Notes: generated by a model not told the origin, from the sequence alone. DNA of 64,000 nt from Acidimicrobiia bacterium (GCA_036396535.1 DASWKR010000060.1:1-64000), one strand, 5' to 3'. Positions 24,558-33,264 are shown, counted from the stretch's first letter. A program made the numbers and translations.

Positions 24558-24605
24558 ATGGCCCGAATGCGGATCGATCTCGTGGGAGGGAACGGGCAGG
24601 CGTGA
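24558..24605 (+). CDS. Leader mini-ORF (15 codons) coupled to CcoN-CcoO gene
   Basis: ATG ten bases after TAACCT opens MARMRIDLVGGNGQA, and its TGA overlaps the GTG of the oxidase-like gene (GTGA). A GGGAGGG ribosome site for the main gene lies inside the mini-ORF. The layout predicts leaderless translation followed by re-initiation at the GTG. Confidence 0.4.
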   Translation: MARMRIDLVGGNGQA

Positions 24606-26569
24606 CTACGACGGCTGAAACGCTCGAGGCGGAGGCACCCGCCCCCGAGCCGTTCCACGATCACACCGACAGGGCAGTGAAGGCGCACCTCCAGGCGTCC
24701 CTCGTGCTCTTCGCCGTCGGCCTGCTCGGTCTGGTGGTGCTGGCGGTCAAGTTGATCGAGCCGGAGTTCCTCGGAGGCGTCGCCTTCCTGTCGTACGGCC
24801 GCATGCAGCCGATGGTGACCAGCCTCCTCCTGTACGGCTGGCTCACGATCGGGCTGTTGGGAGCCGTGTGGTATGTGGTTCCTCGGGCGACGGGCGCACC
24901 ACTGCACGGTGAGCGGTTGGCCCTCGTCTCGCTCGGTCTCGTGACGCTCGGGCTCCTGGCAGGCGTCGCCGGCATCGGAGCCGGCCTCTCCGAGGGCCGC
25001 CGCTATCTCGAGATGCCGATCTGGGCAGACGGCATCGTCGCACTCGGCCTCGTCGCGGCAACGGTCGTCGTCACCAGGACGGTGCAGGGGGGAGACGTCA
25101 AAGCGCTCTCACCGGTCCAGTGGTACCTGGTCGCCGCCGTGCATTGGCTGCTCTTCATCCATGTCGTCGGCAACATCCCCGGGCTCACCGGCCTCAGCAG
25201 CATGTTCCAGGAGAGCTTCTTCAGGGCGGGCCTCGTCGGGCTGTGGGTGGGCGCCGCCGGCGTCGGGGTGACGTACTTTCTGATTCCCCGCCTCACGGGC
25301 CGCCCCGCTTTCACGGCGACCCAGATGTCGGTGCTCGGCTTCTGGTCGCTGGCGTTCCTGTGGGCTCTGACCGCTCCCGCCGAGCTGACGTACGGCCCGG
25401 GAGGCGACTGGCTCGACACCATCGGTATCATCTTCTCGATCTGCCTGTTGGTCGCGGTCCTCGTGATCCTCGCCGACATCGTCACGGCGATGCGGGGCAT
25501 GTGGCACCGGGTCGGCGACAGGCTCACCCTCCGCCTGCTGATGGCGGGAGCCGTCTGTTTTGCGATCCTCCCCCTCCTCAACCTGATCGTGGCGCTGCGG
25601 TCCTCGAACACCGTCGTCGGCTACACGGATTGGGGCGGTGCGTACGAGTCGCTCGCCGTGCTGGGCGCCGGCTCGCTGTGGCTGGCTGCCTGGGTGAGGC
25701 ACGCCGCGCCGGAAGTCCTCGGCAGGCCGAGCGGGTTCGGCTCGTTCCACTACGTGGCGTCGCTCACCGGACTCGCATTGGTCGTCGGATCGCAGCTCTT
25801 GGCGGGCGCCGTCACCGGGTTCACCTGGGCGGCGGCAGCCAACTCGGCGAAGTTCATCAATGCCGGGGACGGGTGGCTCAACACGGCAGCCACACTCGAG
25901 CTCCCGCATGCATTCCGGGTGACCGGCGTCGCCGTGTTCACGGCAGCCCAACTGGCGTGGATCGTCGCCAGCTTCGGAGGAATCGCCAGGCCCGGGGCCG
26001 TTGCGGCGTTGGCGGCCCAGGATGACAGTCCCGAGCCCGAGGTGACGCAGGAGCTGCTCCTGGCCCGTCCCCTCGGCCTGGGCCGGCTCCGCACCGGCTA
26101 CGTCGGGCTGTTCGCCGTGGCGGCCCTGTTCGCACTGGTCCTCCCGTCGCTCGATCAGCCCCAGGCCGAACCCACGCGCCTCGCCGACGCCCATCGCTAC
26201 TACCCGGATGGTGCTCCGGCGACGATCGGCCGCCAGGTGTTCATCGCCGAGGGCTGTGTTGCGTGCCACACGCAATCAGTACGTCCGATCGTCACCGACG
26301 TCGGGCTCGGCGCTGTGAGTCAACCGGGCGACTACGCAAGGGAAACGCCCGTCCAGGTCGGCTGGGTGCGGCTCGGCCCCGACCTGATGCACGCCGGCTC
26401 GCGCGACCTGACGTCGGGTGCCAGCTTCGTCACGGACCACCTCGCCGACCCGCGGCGGTTGCGGCCGTGGTCGATCATGCCGAGCTACGACTACCTCAGC
26501 GATCGTGATCTGAACGCCCTCGGCGCCTACATCGCCGGCCTGGCGAGCATCGCGGATGGGGAGGAGTGA
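24602..26569 (+). CDS. CcoN-CcoO fusion: cbb3 oxidase subunit I homologue lacking metal ligands, plus monoheme c domain
   Basis: A 655-residue protein. Residues 30-465 align over their length with cbb3 subunit I: SYGRMQP (CcoN SFGRLRP), FLIPRLTGRP, FWSLAFLW, GGDWLDTIGI and VGYTDWGG all match. The ligand positions do not. CcoN RPLH becomes QPMV (Val72), YGHNAVG becomes RAGLVG (Ala209), GPHHLHYT becomes APAELTYG (Ala260, Glu261) and IGHVHAGALG becomes GAYESLAVLG (Tyr348, Ser350). No heme b, heme b3 or CuB should bind. Residues 497-655 are a CcoO-like domain with one anchor, CVACH at 552-556, GPDLMHAGSR and a Met ligand in SIMPSY, so heme c is expected. The CcoP-like gene follows with a one-base overlap. 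A structural, electron-carrying role is inferred. Confidence 0.85.
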   Translation: MTTTAETLEAEAPAPEPFHDHTDRAVKAHLQASLVLFAVGLLGLVVLAVKLIEPEFLGGVAFLSYGRMQPMVTSLLLYGWLTIGLLGAVWYVVPRATGAPLHGERLALVSLGLVTLGLLAGVAGIGAGLSEGRRYLEMPIWADGIVALGLVAATVVVTRTVQGGDVKALSPVQWYLVAAVHWLLFIHVVGNIPGLTGLSSMFQESFFRAGLVGLWVGAAGVGVTYFLIPRLTGRPAFTATQMSVLGFWSLAFLWALTAPAELTYGPGGDWLDTIGIIFSICLLVAVLVILADIVTAMRGMWHRVGDRLTLRLLMAGAVCFAILPLLNLIVALRSSNTVVGYTDWGGAYESLAVLGAGSLWLAAWVRHAAPEVLGRPSGFGSFHYVASLTGLALVVGSQLLAGAVTGFTWAAAANSAKFINAGDGWLNTAATLELPHAFRVTGVAVFTAAQLAWIVASFGGIARPGAVAALAAQDDSPEPEVTQELLLARPLGLGRLRTGYVGLFAVAALFALVLPSLDQPQAEPTRLADAHRYYPDGAPATIGRQVFIAEGCVACHTQSVRPIVTDVGLGAVSQPGDYARETPVQVGWVRLGPDLMHAGSRDLTSGASFVTDHLADPRRLRPWSIMPSYDYLSDRDLNALGAYIAGLASIADGEE

Positions 26570-27474
26570 TGGACGAGCTGCTGCGGCAGGTCGCGGACGA
26601 GACGGGCGTGCCGGCCGACCTGCTGAGTCGCGCCGCCGCGGCGCGAGCCAAAGCGCTCGGCGTCGAGACGGCCGAGCTGGTCGCGTCGTGGGCCGGAGCA
26701 GAAGCTCCTCCACCTGCACAACCGGCGGCTCCTGCAGCTCCTGCGGAGCAACCTGCAGCCGAGGCGGCGCCCGAGCAGCCACAGCCGGCTGTGCCCGCCC
26801 CCGACCAAGCCGTGACGGCACAGCCGGACACTGCGCCGCAGGTCGAGGTGCTCGAGCCGGAGGCAACGGCGCCGGAGGCGGAGGCGGAAGTGGAGCCCGG
26901 GCCCGCCGGCCTGTTGAGCTCTTTCCCGACGTGGCTGGCGGCCGCCTTCATCATCATCCCGAGCATCGCGGTCCTCTATGCGTTGCTCACGCCGAACGCC
27001 CCTGAGTGCGGCACGGCGGGGCAACTCGCCATCGATCCTGTGAGCGGTGCGGCCGTGAACTGCGACGGGACGGCGTACGGCGTCGACATCGTCAACTTCT
27101 TCACGATCGGCCGCGAGGTCTACGACGCTCGGTGCGTCTCCTGCCATTCCGCAGACGGCTCGGGCGGCGCAGGGCCCGCCCTGCGCAGTGGCTCCGTGCT
27201 CACGACCTTCAACGCCGGGAACTGCATCGCCCACATCGATTGGGTGGCACTCGGGACGGCGGGCTGGCCTGCCGAGCATGGCAACACCTACGGCGACAAC
27301 AACAAGCCAGTCGGCGGCAGCGGCGCCCAGATGCCGGGATTCGAAGGGCAGCTGACGCCTGAGGAGATCCAGGCGGTTTCCCTCTACGAGCGAGTGGCGT
27401 TCGGTGGCCAGCCGCTTCCGGAGGCCGAGGTGGATTGCGGCGCGGTAGAGAGCGGCGTGGTGGCGGCCCCGTGA
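26569..27474 (+). CDS. Membrane monoheme cytochrome c, CcoP-like, with docking-type N-tail
   Basis: A 301-residue protein: cytosolic tail of about 118 residues, very rich in Ala and Pro; one membrane segment at 121-140; then a periplasmic c domain with CVSCH at 189-193, the GSGGAGPALR turn typical of CcoP-type hemes and a Met ligand in AQMPGF near 255. Two further Cys (147 and 165) could form a disulfide. The tail starts with VPADLLSRAAAARAKALG at 14-31, the same motif as in the cytochrome b C-half at 20.4-21.4 kb. ATG 26569 overlaps the previous stop, with GGGGAGGAG upstream. It probably accepts electrons from, or passes them to, the c domain of the fusion protein. Confidence 0.88.
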   Translation: MDELLRQVADETGVPADLLSRAAAARAKALGVETAELVASWAGAEAPPPAQPAAPAAPAEQPAAEAAPEQPQPAVPAPDQAVTAQPDTAPQVEVLEPEATAPEAEAEVEPGPAGLLSSFPTWLAAAFIIIPSIAVLYALLTPNAPECGTAGQLAIDPVSGAAVNCDGTAYGVDIVNFFTIGREVYDARCVSCHSADGSGGAGPALRSGSVLTTFNAGNCIAHIDWVALGTAGWPAEHGNTYGDNNKPVGGSGAQMPGFEGQLTPEEIQAVSLYERVAFGGQPLPEAEVDCGAVESGVVAAP

Positions 27475-27502
27475 GCCGGCCCAGCTAACTCGTCATCGCA
27501 CG

Positions 27503-27508
27503 TACCAT
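27503..27508 (+). promoter_or_regulatory. TACCAT -10 box of metallopeptidase-like lipoprotein
   Basis: TACCAT ends seven bases before GTG 27516. Confidence 0.45.
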
Positions 27509-27515
27509 TTTCTGC

Positions 27516-29168
27516 GTGGATCGTGCTCGGCCGCTGCTCTTGGTGTTGTCCCTGCTCGCCGGCGCCTGCACCGCCGATCAGCGGTCCGACGCAACCGTCC
27601 CACCGACGACCCAGGTGGCGGCGCCGACGACGGTCGCTCCCGTGCCGACCACGACGACGACCGCCCCGCCGACCACGAGGCTCGAAGAGCAGCGCCTGTG
27701 GGCGTTCCCCGGGCCGGAGCACTACGAGGGCGACGTCCTCACTCTCCAACTGCCCCTCGGCGACTTCGGGACACACGAGCTTGGGCCGACGACGCTCACC
27801 ATCGACGGCGAGACGGCGCCGGTGCGGGCGATCCTCGAGAGCGACCCGCTCCTCGGCTGGTACGTCGTCTTCCCGGACGCCTTCGACACTGCCGGCGAGG
27901 TCGGCCGTCACGAGGTGATCGTCACCGCAGAGATCGATGGCTCCCGTCGCCGCGTCGGAACCGGGATCGAGGTGCTCAGCGCCTCCCGCCGTCCCGCCCA
28001 GGAGTCCACGGCCACCTGGGACTTCGTGCAAACCGAGTGCTGCGTGCTCCGCTACCTCACGGACAGTGCCGCCGCTCGGGATCTCGACGCCGTAGCGGAG
28101 CTCCTCGACGACAAGGCTGCGTTCGTCGAGAAACGCTTCGAGCGCCCCCTCCCCGAAGTCGACATCACGCTCATCGACGTGCTGTGGGGCAACGGCGGCT
28201 ACAGCGGCACCGAGGTGGTGGTGTCGTACCTCGACAGGGACTTCGGGCCGCGGGATGCCGAGGTGGTCGGGACGACACTTGCTCACGAGCTCACGCATTG
28301 GATGACAGACGACCTCGAGCAGAGCATCCTCCCCTGGCCGCTCGAGGAGGGGATCGCCGTCTATGTCACGGGCGGCCACTTCAAGCCGGAGGACATCGCG
28401 GCTCGTACCGGTGCTCTGCACGCCCTCGGGCACTTCGTGCCTCTCGCAGAGTTCCTCGACGATTTCGACGAGATGCAGCACGAGTCACGCTACGTCGAGG
28501 CGGCCGGCCTCGTCGATTATCTCGTGGAGCGGTTCGGTTGGGACCAGTTCATCGAGTTCTACTCATCTACCGTGCGGGCACGCTCCAACTCGTTGTGGTT
28601 CGATCGGGCTGCCCAGGTCACCTTCGGCTCGGGCATCGCCGAGCTGTCGACTGGTTTCGCGGAATGGGCGGCCGGCCAGGACCCGGAGCCCGAGCTCGAC
28701 GACCTGAGGCTCACTATCGCTCTGCAGGAAGCGAGGAGAGCGTTCCAGGTCAGCTTCGCCCCGTACCAGAACTACTTCGTCTTCGACTCCGTCCGCAGCG
28801 CAGGGCAGCCGGCGGTGGCGCTGCGGGAGGCTCGCGACCCGGGCAACGTCGCAGCAGAGGCGCTCATCGGCTGGGCGCAGAAGCTGATGGCGGAGCGCCG
28901 GTCGGCCGAGGCGGCCCCAGTCGTCGAGCAGATCGAGTCGATCGTCGAGACGGGGCGCATCGACGGCGGGCTGGGGTCGCAGGTGCTCTCCGTCGCCGAG
29001 CGGCTCGACGAGAGCGGTTACGAGCTCCTCGAGTTCGAGATACGCGACGGGAGAGCCGTCGCCGTGGCGACGCGCCTCGCGCCCGATCGCGAGCAGTTCA
29101 CATTCGAGATGCGGGCCGACGGGTCGGTCGACGTCGACGACCTGCCGGATCCGGTCGCCATCTCGTGA
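27516..29168 (+). CDS. Lipoprotein with gluzincin (HExxH) metallopeptidase domain
   Basis: A 550-residue exported lipoprotein: signal with LAGAC lipobox near 15-19, Thr-rich linker near 40-55, a beta domain to about 165, then a peptidase-like domain with HELTH (near 255) and LEEGIAVY 20 residues later, the layout of M1/M4-type gluzincin zinc sites (HExxH plus a downstream Glu). The C-terminal 150 residues are helical and then end in a small strand domain that resembles a protein-interaction tail. GTG start is leaderless by its TACCAT box. The substrate is unknown; it could process surface proteins. Confidence 0.75.
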   Translation: MDRARPLLLVLSLLAGACTADQRSDATVPPTTQVAAPTTVAPVPTTTTTAPPTTRLEEQRLWAFPGPEHYEGDVLTLQLPLGDFGTHELGPTTLTIDGETAPVRAILESDPLLGWYVVFPDAFDTAGEVGRHEVIVTAEIDGSRRRVGTGIEVLSASRRPAQESTATWDFVQTECCVLRYLTDSAAARDLDAVAELLDDKAAFVEKRFERPLPEVDITLIDVLWGNGGYSGTEVVVSYLDRDFGPRDAEVVGTTLAHELTHWMTDDLEQSILPWPLEEGIAVYVTGGHFKPEDIAARTGALHALGHFVPLAEFLDDFDEMQHESRYVEAAGLVDYLVERFGWDQFIEFYSSTVRARSNSLWFDRAAQVTFGSGIAELSTGFAEWAAGQDPEPELDDLRLTIALQEARRAFQVSFAPYQNYFVFDSVRSAGQPAVALREARDPGNVAAEALIGWAQKLMAERRSAEAAPVVEQIESIVETGRIDGGLGSQVLSVAERLDESGYELLEFEIRDGRAVAVATRLAPDREQFTFEMRADGSVDVDDLPDPVAIS

Positions 29169-29201
29169 TGGGGTCGGAGCAGTGGCCCGCCCCGCAAGCC
29201 C

Positions 29202-29207
29202 TAATGT
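29202..29207 (+). promoter_or_regulatory. TAATGT -10 box of geranylgeranyl reductase gene
   Basis: TAATGT ends seven bases before ATG 29215 and rules out the earlier in-frame GTG at 29182. Confidence 0.5.
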
Positions 29208-29214
29208 CACCGCC

Positions 29215-30477
29215 ATGACCTCGCCGGACGTCCTCGTCGTCGGAGGCGGACCTGGTGGCGCGGCCGCGGCGTACTGGCTCGCCAAGGCCGGGCTCTCAGT
29301 CCTCGTCGCCGAAAAGAAGGCGTATCCGCGGGACAAGACGTGCGGTGACGGGCTGACCCCCCGCGCCGTGAAGCAACTCATCGACATGGGATTCGACTTC
29401 GACGTTCCCGAGTTGCACCGCATCACGGGCCTGCGCGCCTATGCAGGGGATCTCACCATCGAGCTCCCGTGGCCCGAGCATTCGATCTACCCGAGTTGGG
29501 GCGCCGTCATCCGACGCGCCGACCTCGACATGCAGGTCGCCACGCTGGCGGAGAAGCAGGGCGCCATCGTCAGGCAGCGTACGGAGGCCGTCGCCGTCGT
29601 CGAGTCGGGGCGGCTCGCCGCAGTCGAGCTGAGGGAAAAGGACGGCGACCGCGACGTCGTCACCGACGTCGTCACGCCGAAGGTGACCGTCATTGCAGAC
29701 GGCTCCCTCTCCCGCTTCGGCAGGGCACTCGGCACGAGCCGGCGCCGTGACTACCCGTACGGCATGGCCATCAGGGCTTACTACGAGAGCTCCAACTCGA
29801 AGGACTCGATGCTGGAGAGCCAGCTCAACATCCTCGACGCCGAGGGACGGACACTCCCCGGCTACGGCTGGATCTTCCCGCTCGGCGACGGCACCATCAA
29901 CGTCGGCGCAGGTGTCCTGTCGAGCTTCAAGGGCTGGAAGGACGTGAACACGTCTCGCGTGCTCGACGCCTACGTTGGCAGCCTGCCCGGCTACTGGGAG
30001 GTCACGGCCGAGTCGCAACTGACGCGCCCGGTCGGGGGCAAGCTGCCGATGGCGCTGTCGGTGGGCCCGAGGGTCGGATCGAACTGGATCGCGATCGGCG
30101 ATGCGGCAGGGGCCGTCAACCCGTTCAACGGCGAGGGCATCGACTACGCGTACGAGACGGGCCGGCTGGCGGCGGTGCACGTCGGACGAGCGATCGGCTC
30201 TCGAGACATGTCGCTGCTCCATCGCTACAGCCAGGCGCTCGAGGACGAGTACTCCGACTACAACAGGGTCGCCAGGGCATTCGTGATTGCGATCGGCAAT
30301 CCCAAGGTGATGAAGACGCTGACCAGGCTCGGTCTGCGCTCCCGCCCGCTCATGGAGTGGGTGCTCAAGGTGATGGCGAACCTCCTCGAACCGGAGGACC
30401 AGGGGATGAGCGAGCGGGTCTACCATGCCATCGAGCGGGTCGTGAAGGTAGGCCCCGACCCATTGCTGAAGCCCTGA
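29215..30477 (+). CDS. Geranylgeranyl reductase family FAD oxidoreductase
   Basis: A 420-residue flavoprotein. The N-terminal FAD fold is VLVVGGGPGGAAAAYWLA, followed by the family motif PRDKTCGDGLTPRAV near 40-54; the second FAD contact GDAAGAVNPFNGEGIDYA is near 290. In actinobacteria the closest characterised member is MenJ, which saturates an isoprene unit of menaquinone; other members reduce geranylgeranyl chains of lipids. The respiratory setting of this window fits menaquinone reduction. No membrane segment; it would work at the membrane surface. Confidence 0.88.
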   Translation: MTSPDVLVVGGGPGGAAAAYWLAKAGLSVLVAEKKAYPRDKTCGDGLTPRAVKQLIDMGFDFDVPELHRITGLRAYAGDLTIELPWPEHSIYPSWGAVIRRADLDMQVATLAEKQGAIVRQRTEAVAVVESGRLAAVELREKDGDRDVVTDVVTPKVTVIADGSLSRFGRALGTSRRRDYPYGMAIRAYYESSNSKDSMLESQLNILDAEGRTLPGYGWIFPLGDGTINVGAGVLSSFKGWKDVNTSRVLDAYVGSLPGYWEVTAESQLTRPVGGKLPMALSVGPRVGSNWIAIGDAAGAVNPFNGEGIDYAYETGRLAAVHVGRAIGSRDMSLLHRYSQALEDEYSDYNRVARAFVIAIGNPKVMKTLTRLGLRSRPLMEWVLKVMANLLEPEDQGMSERVYHAIERVVKVGPDPLLKP

Positions 30478-30645
30478 GTCACTCCGGCCGATCCGCAGGG
30501 ACGCCCCAGCCACCACCGAAGAATGCGTGCCCGTCGACCGTGAGCGATGGGCTTTTCGACCCATTGCCATCTTCTCCCTCGCCGGTACGCTGACACGTGC
30601 AGACGGCGGGTCAGCTGTCGCAGGGGCTACACGGAGGGGGAAGCC
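30478..30645. other. Intergenic region with a TACGCT -10 candidate
   Basis: No conserved gene seen. TACGCT near 30586-30591 ends about five bases before a GTG at 30597 and could drive the short frame at 30646. Nothing else supported. Confidence 0.3.
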
Positions 30646-30849
30646 ATGCGCTTCGAGCGCGTGCGTATGCGTCGTTGGACATTTCTCGTGATCCTCGCGT
30701 TGGTTTGCGGCGGCCTTGCCGAGTGGGCGCCGCCCAGAAGTCCGGCAAGATCCATCCCTGCGCGTCGAACCGCACCGCCACAACGACGAGGTGCACGTCG
30801 TGTAGAACCGGCGGGGCCGCCGCGGCAAGCCCCGGGACGGCTGCGCTGA
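30646..30849 (+). CDS. Short secreted-protein-like frame (67 aa), possibly decayed
   Basis: ATG with a GGAGGGGG ribosome site opens a basic N-tail and a hydrophobic core (RRWTFLVILALVCGGLAEW), which looks like a signal peptide. After about residue 27 codon use becomes poor (AGA, CGA, GTA) while the +1 frame reads KSGKIHPCASNRTATTTRC with better codon use. This suggests a frameshifted small secreted gene, or a chance frame. No family recognised. The region 30850-30974 has a 14-base palindrome, GGGTCACCTGACCC, and nothing else. Confidence 0.25.
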   Translation: MRFERVRMRRWTFLVILALVCGGLAEWAPPRSPARSIPARRTAPPQRRGARRVEPAGPPRQAPGRLR

Positions 30850-30974
30850 TACGACGTGTCCTGATGGGACGAACTCGGATGCGAACGGTGGGACCTGTCT
30901 GGGTCACCTGACCCATAACCGGGCTGAGGTGCCGGGAAGGCGGGGGTCAGAGCCTCCGACCGGCCGGGCCGACG

Positions 30975-32074
30975 TCACGGGGGTGCGTTCGCTCGTGGGG
31001 GGAGGAGCCGACGCCGTTGCGGTGGTGTCGCGGGGTCGAGGGTGTAGCCGCGCAGGTGAACCACGACGTGGTGGTGATACCAGCACAGCGTGGCCAGGTT
31101 GTCGGCGTCGTGGCTGCCACCCTCAGACCACGGGATGACATGGTGAGGTTGGAGGCGGTAACGCGACGAGCACCCCTCGATCGCGCAGGCACCGTCGCGC
31201 CACACAACGAACCTGCGGACCGCTCCCGGGATGGCCCGCTGTGACCTGGTCACAGTGACCGGACGACCGCCGTCGCCGATCCCGACGACGTTGACCCCGG
31301 CGGTGCAAAGGAGCATCTCGAGGGTGGCCGGCCCGACCCGCGGACCGGCGGCGACCTCGGCGCCTGCCTCGCCCCGGGTGTCCGCTGCCAGAGCGGCGTC
31401 GACACCGTCACGGCAGGCACCCGCGGACCACCCATCCCCGGCTCACCGTCGAGTGAGTCCTCGGCGATCGAAACCAGCGCATCCGCCAACCTGGCGCCCC
31501 GCGACTCGCCGCCAGGAAACGACGGCAACTCATCCGAACGCTGATACACCGCCTTCTCCAAGGTGGCGAAATCGAAACCGGGGAGCTCCCCCCACGCCCG
31601 CCCCGACGACCGGTCGAGGCTCGGCTGCATCGCCAGATGCCGCCCGGCGGCGACCTGGCGCTCGTCACGGCGAGTGACACGACGGTGACGACCGGCCAAC
31701 CTGCCCACCCCGGCGATATCGAAGCCACCGGAAGCGACGAGCAGATCGGCGTCACCGCCCGCAGCCGCCAAGCGACCCGTGGCGACCGCTCGGTCGAACG
31801 ACACGTCCCCGACCATCAGCGCCTCCCAAACCTCCGGCACGCCAGTCAAGATCTTCATCGCACGGGTCAGCGAACGAGCCGATTCGTGAGACACGTCACA
31901 GCGAGCCGCCACCCAATCCTCCAAAGACCGGGCACCGTCGACCTGCTGAACCTGGGCCGCATCCAACCCCCGCAACAACTCGAGCTGCCTGGCCCGCAAG
32001 CGCCCGACGATCCGCTCACACGCCACCAACTCCTCCTCGAGCGTGTCAACCGACGTTTCACTCATCGAGAACAT
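30975..32074 (-). pseudogene. DUF222/13E12-type HNH endonuclease gene, frameshifted
   Basis: The N-terminal part (32074 to about 31415) is a DUF222 helical domain (start MFSMSETSVDTLEEEL; SLEDWVAARCDVSHESA near residue 50). The C-terminal part continues in another frame from about 31425 to 30975: VDAALAADTRGEAGAEVAAG, then an HNH nuclease domain with CAIEGC, RLQPHHVIPWSEGG and NLATLCWYHHH. In intact relatives these form one protein of about 400-450 residues, so a one- or two-base shift near 31413 breaks it. Such multicopy actinobacterial genes often decay. A sequencing error is also possible. TAGGTT lies six bases before ATG 32074. Confidence 0.7.
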
Positions 32075-32159
32075 GACCACAACCTACGACCCGGATACGA
32101 CAGAAACCGGCCTGCAGCGCCTGTGGGCTCGGGCGTCGTGGCGGGGTCGCGGCGCGAGC

Positions 32160-33152
32160 TCAGACGCCGCAGCCGACGGCCATCACGGGCACCGGGCCGA
32201 GGTCGTCGTCGACGTACTGCCATATCGTCGTGCTCGAGCCTTCGTAGTACTGATCGTCGACGGCGAACTCCATGATGCCGTCGCCGTTCAGGTCGCCGAA
32301 GGCGTCGAATCGGAAGACGTCGAGGGCGATGATCGCCCCTTCGACCTCTGGCTCCTCGACGACGAACAACTCGAGGACCGCAGTCTCGACCACCTCGTCG
32401 ACGACCTTGCGCATGAATGCAACCGAGTAGTCGCCGACGGCGGCCGGGTTGAGGCTCCCGTTGGCCTGGCGCTCCGCCACGACGAAGGCCTCCTCGACGC
32501 CGTCGCCCTCGAGGTCGGTCCTGATCGCCTGGACGATCGTCGGCGCTCGATCGTCGATGCCCCGCGACGCCAGGAGCTCGGAGGCTGCTCCCACGTAGAC
32601 CTCGGGGACCGGATCGAGGACGGTCACGGGATACGGCTGCACGTTCCACGAGGCGGACACGGCAACCGGCCGCGGGCGCGGCCAATCCGATCCGTCCAGC
32701 TCGCCGAAGTCGATCGGCACGTCTGCGCTTCCTTCGACGAACTCGCACCCGGGGCCCGGTTCTCCTCCGATTGCGAGTGCGACCGGCTCGGAGAGCAGGA
32801 GGAGCTGGTACTCCTCACCTCCCGACGCGGGAACGGGCGGGCCGCCCGTCGCCTCGATCCACTCGCTCCCGTCCCACCAGCCGACGACGCCGTCCCCTGC
32901 GGCGACCACCGGCAAAGAAGTGACGGAGCCGGCGAGCGACGTCGTGGTCGCCGGCGGAACGGTCGTCGTCGTCGCTGGAACGGTCGTCGTCGTGACCTCG
33001 GGAACGGTCGTCGTCGTTGGCGGAACGGACGTCGTGGTGGTTGCCTGCGTGGTCGTTCCGGCCGGCTGTGATCCCGATGTCGTCGTCTCCGCCTCGCCGC
33101 CGCACGCAGCTGCGGCGACGAGCAGAGCGAGGACCATGGCCGTCCTGCCCAT
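32160..33152 (-). CDS. Lipoprotein with FG-GAP/EF-like calcium repeats
   Basis: A 330-residue lipoprotein: signal with lipobox AAAAC near residue 17, a Thr-rich linker near 23-75 made of TTTTVP-like repeats, then a globular domain. Two acidic loops, DLEGDGVEEAFVV and DLNGDGIMEFAVDD, match the DxDGxxD calcium-loop pattern of FG-GAP/VCBS-like repeats. GGAGG five bases before ATG 33152 is a clear ribosome site, and a TACCGT box at 33186-33191 (minus) gives a leader of about 25 bases. Divergent from nuoA. Function unknown; probably a surface protein. Confidence 0.7.
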   Translation of the reverse strand: MGRTAMVLALLVAAAACGGEAETTTSGSQPAGTTTQATTTTSVPPTTTTVPEVTTTTVPATTTTVPPATTTSLAGSVTSLPVVAAGDGVVGWWDGSEWIEATGGPPVPASGGEEYQLLLLSEPVALAIGGEPGPGCEFVEGSADVPIDFGELDGSDWPRPRPVAVSASWNVQPYPVTVLDPVPEVYVGAASELLASRGIDDRAPTIVQAIRTDLEGDGVEEAFVVAERQANGSLNPAAVGDYSVAFMRKVVDEVVETAVLELFVVEEPEVEGAIIALDVFRFDAFGDLNGDGIMEFAVDDQYYEGSSTTIWQYVDDDLGPVPVMAVGCGV

Positions 33153-33228
33153 CGATTCCTCCAGACATGTGCGATCGCCCAGGCAACGGTAACGGTCACG
33201 CCGTCCGCGCCATGCAGGTGAGGTTGAT

Positions 33229-33257
33229 TTTGGACGCTGCATGGCCCTTCCTAATCT
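33229..33257 (+). promoter_or_regulatory. Promoter of the nuoA-N operon (TTTGGA, 17 bases, TAATCT)
   Basis: -35 TTTGGA at 33229-33234 and -10 TAATCT at 33252-33257 are separated by exactly 17 bases. The second nuo operon has the same arrangement at 62740-62768, which strengthens both calls. Confidence 0.6.
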
Positions 33258-33264
33258 CACGCCG

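Noticed and set aside
24602-26569. Idea that the CcoN-CcoO gene encodes a working terminal oxidase
   Set aside because: Every His ligand that I can place is missing; only the heme c site remains.
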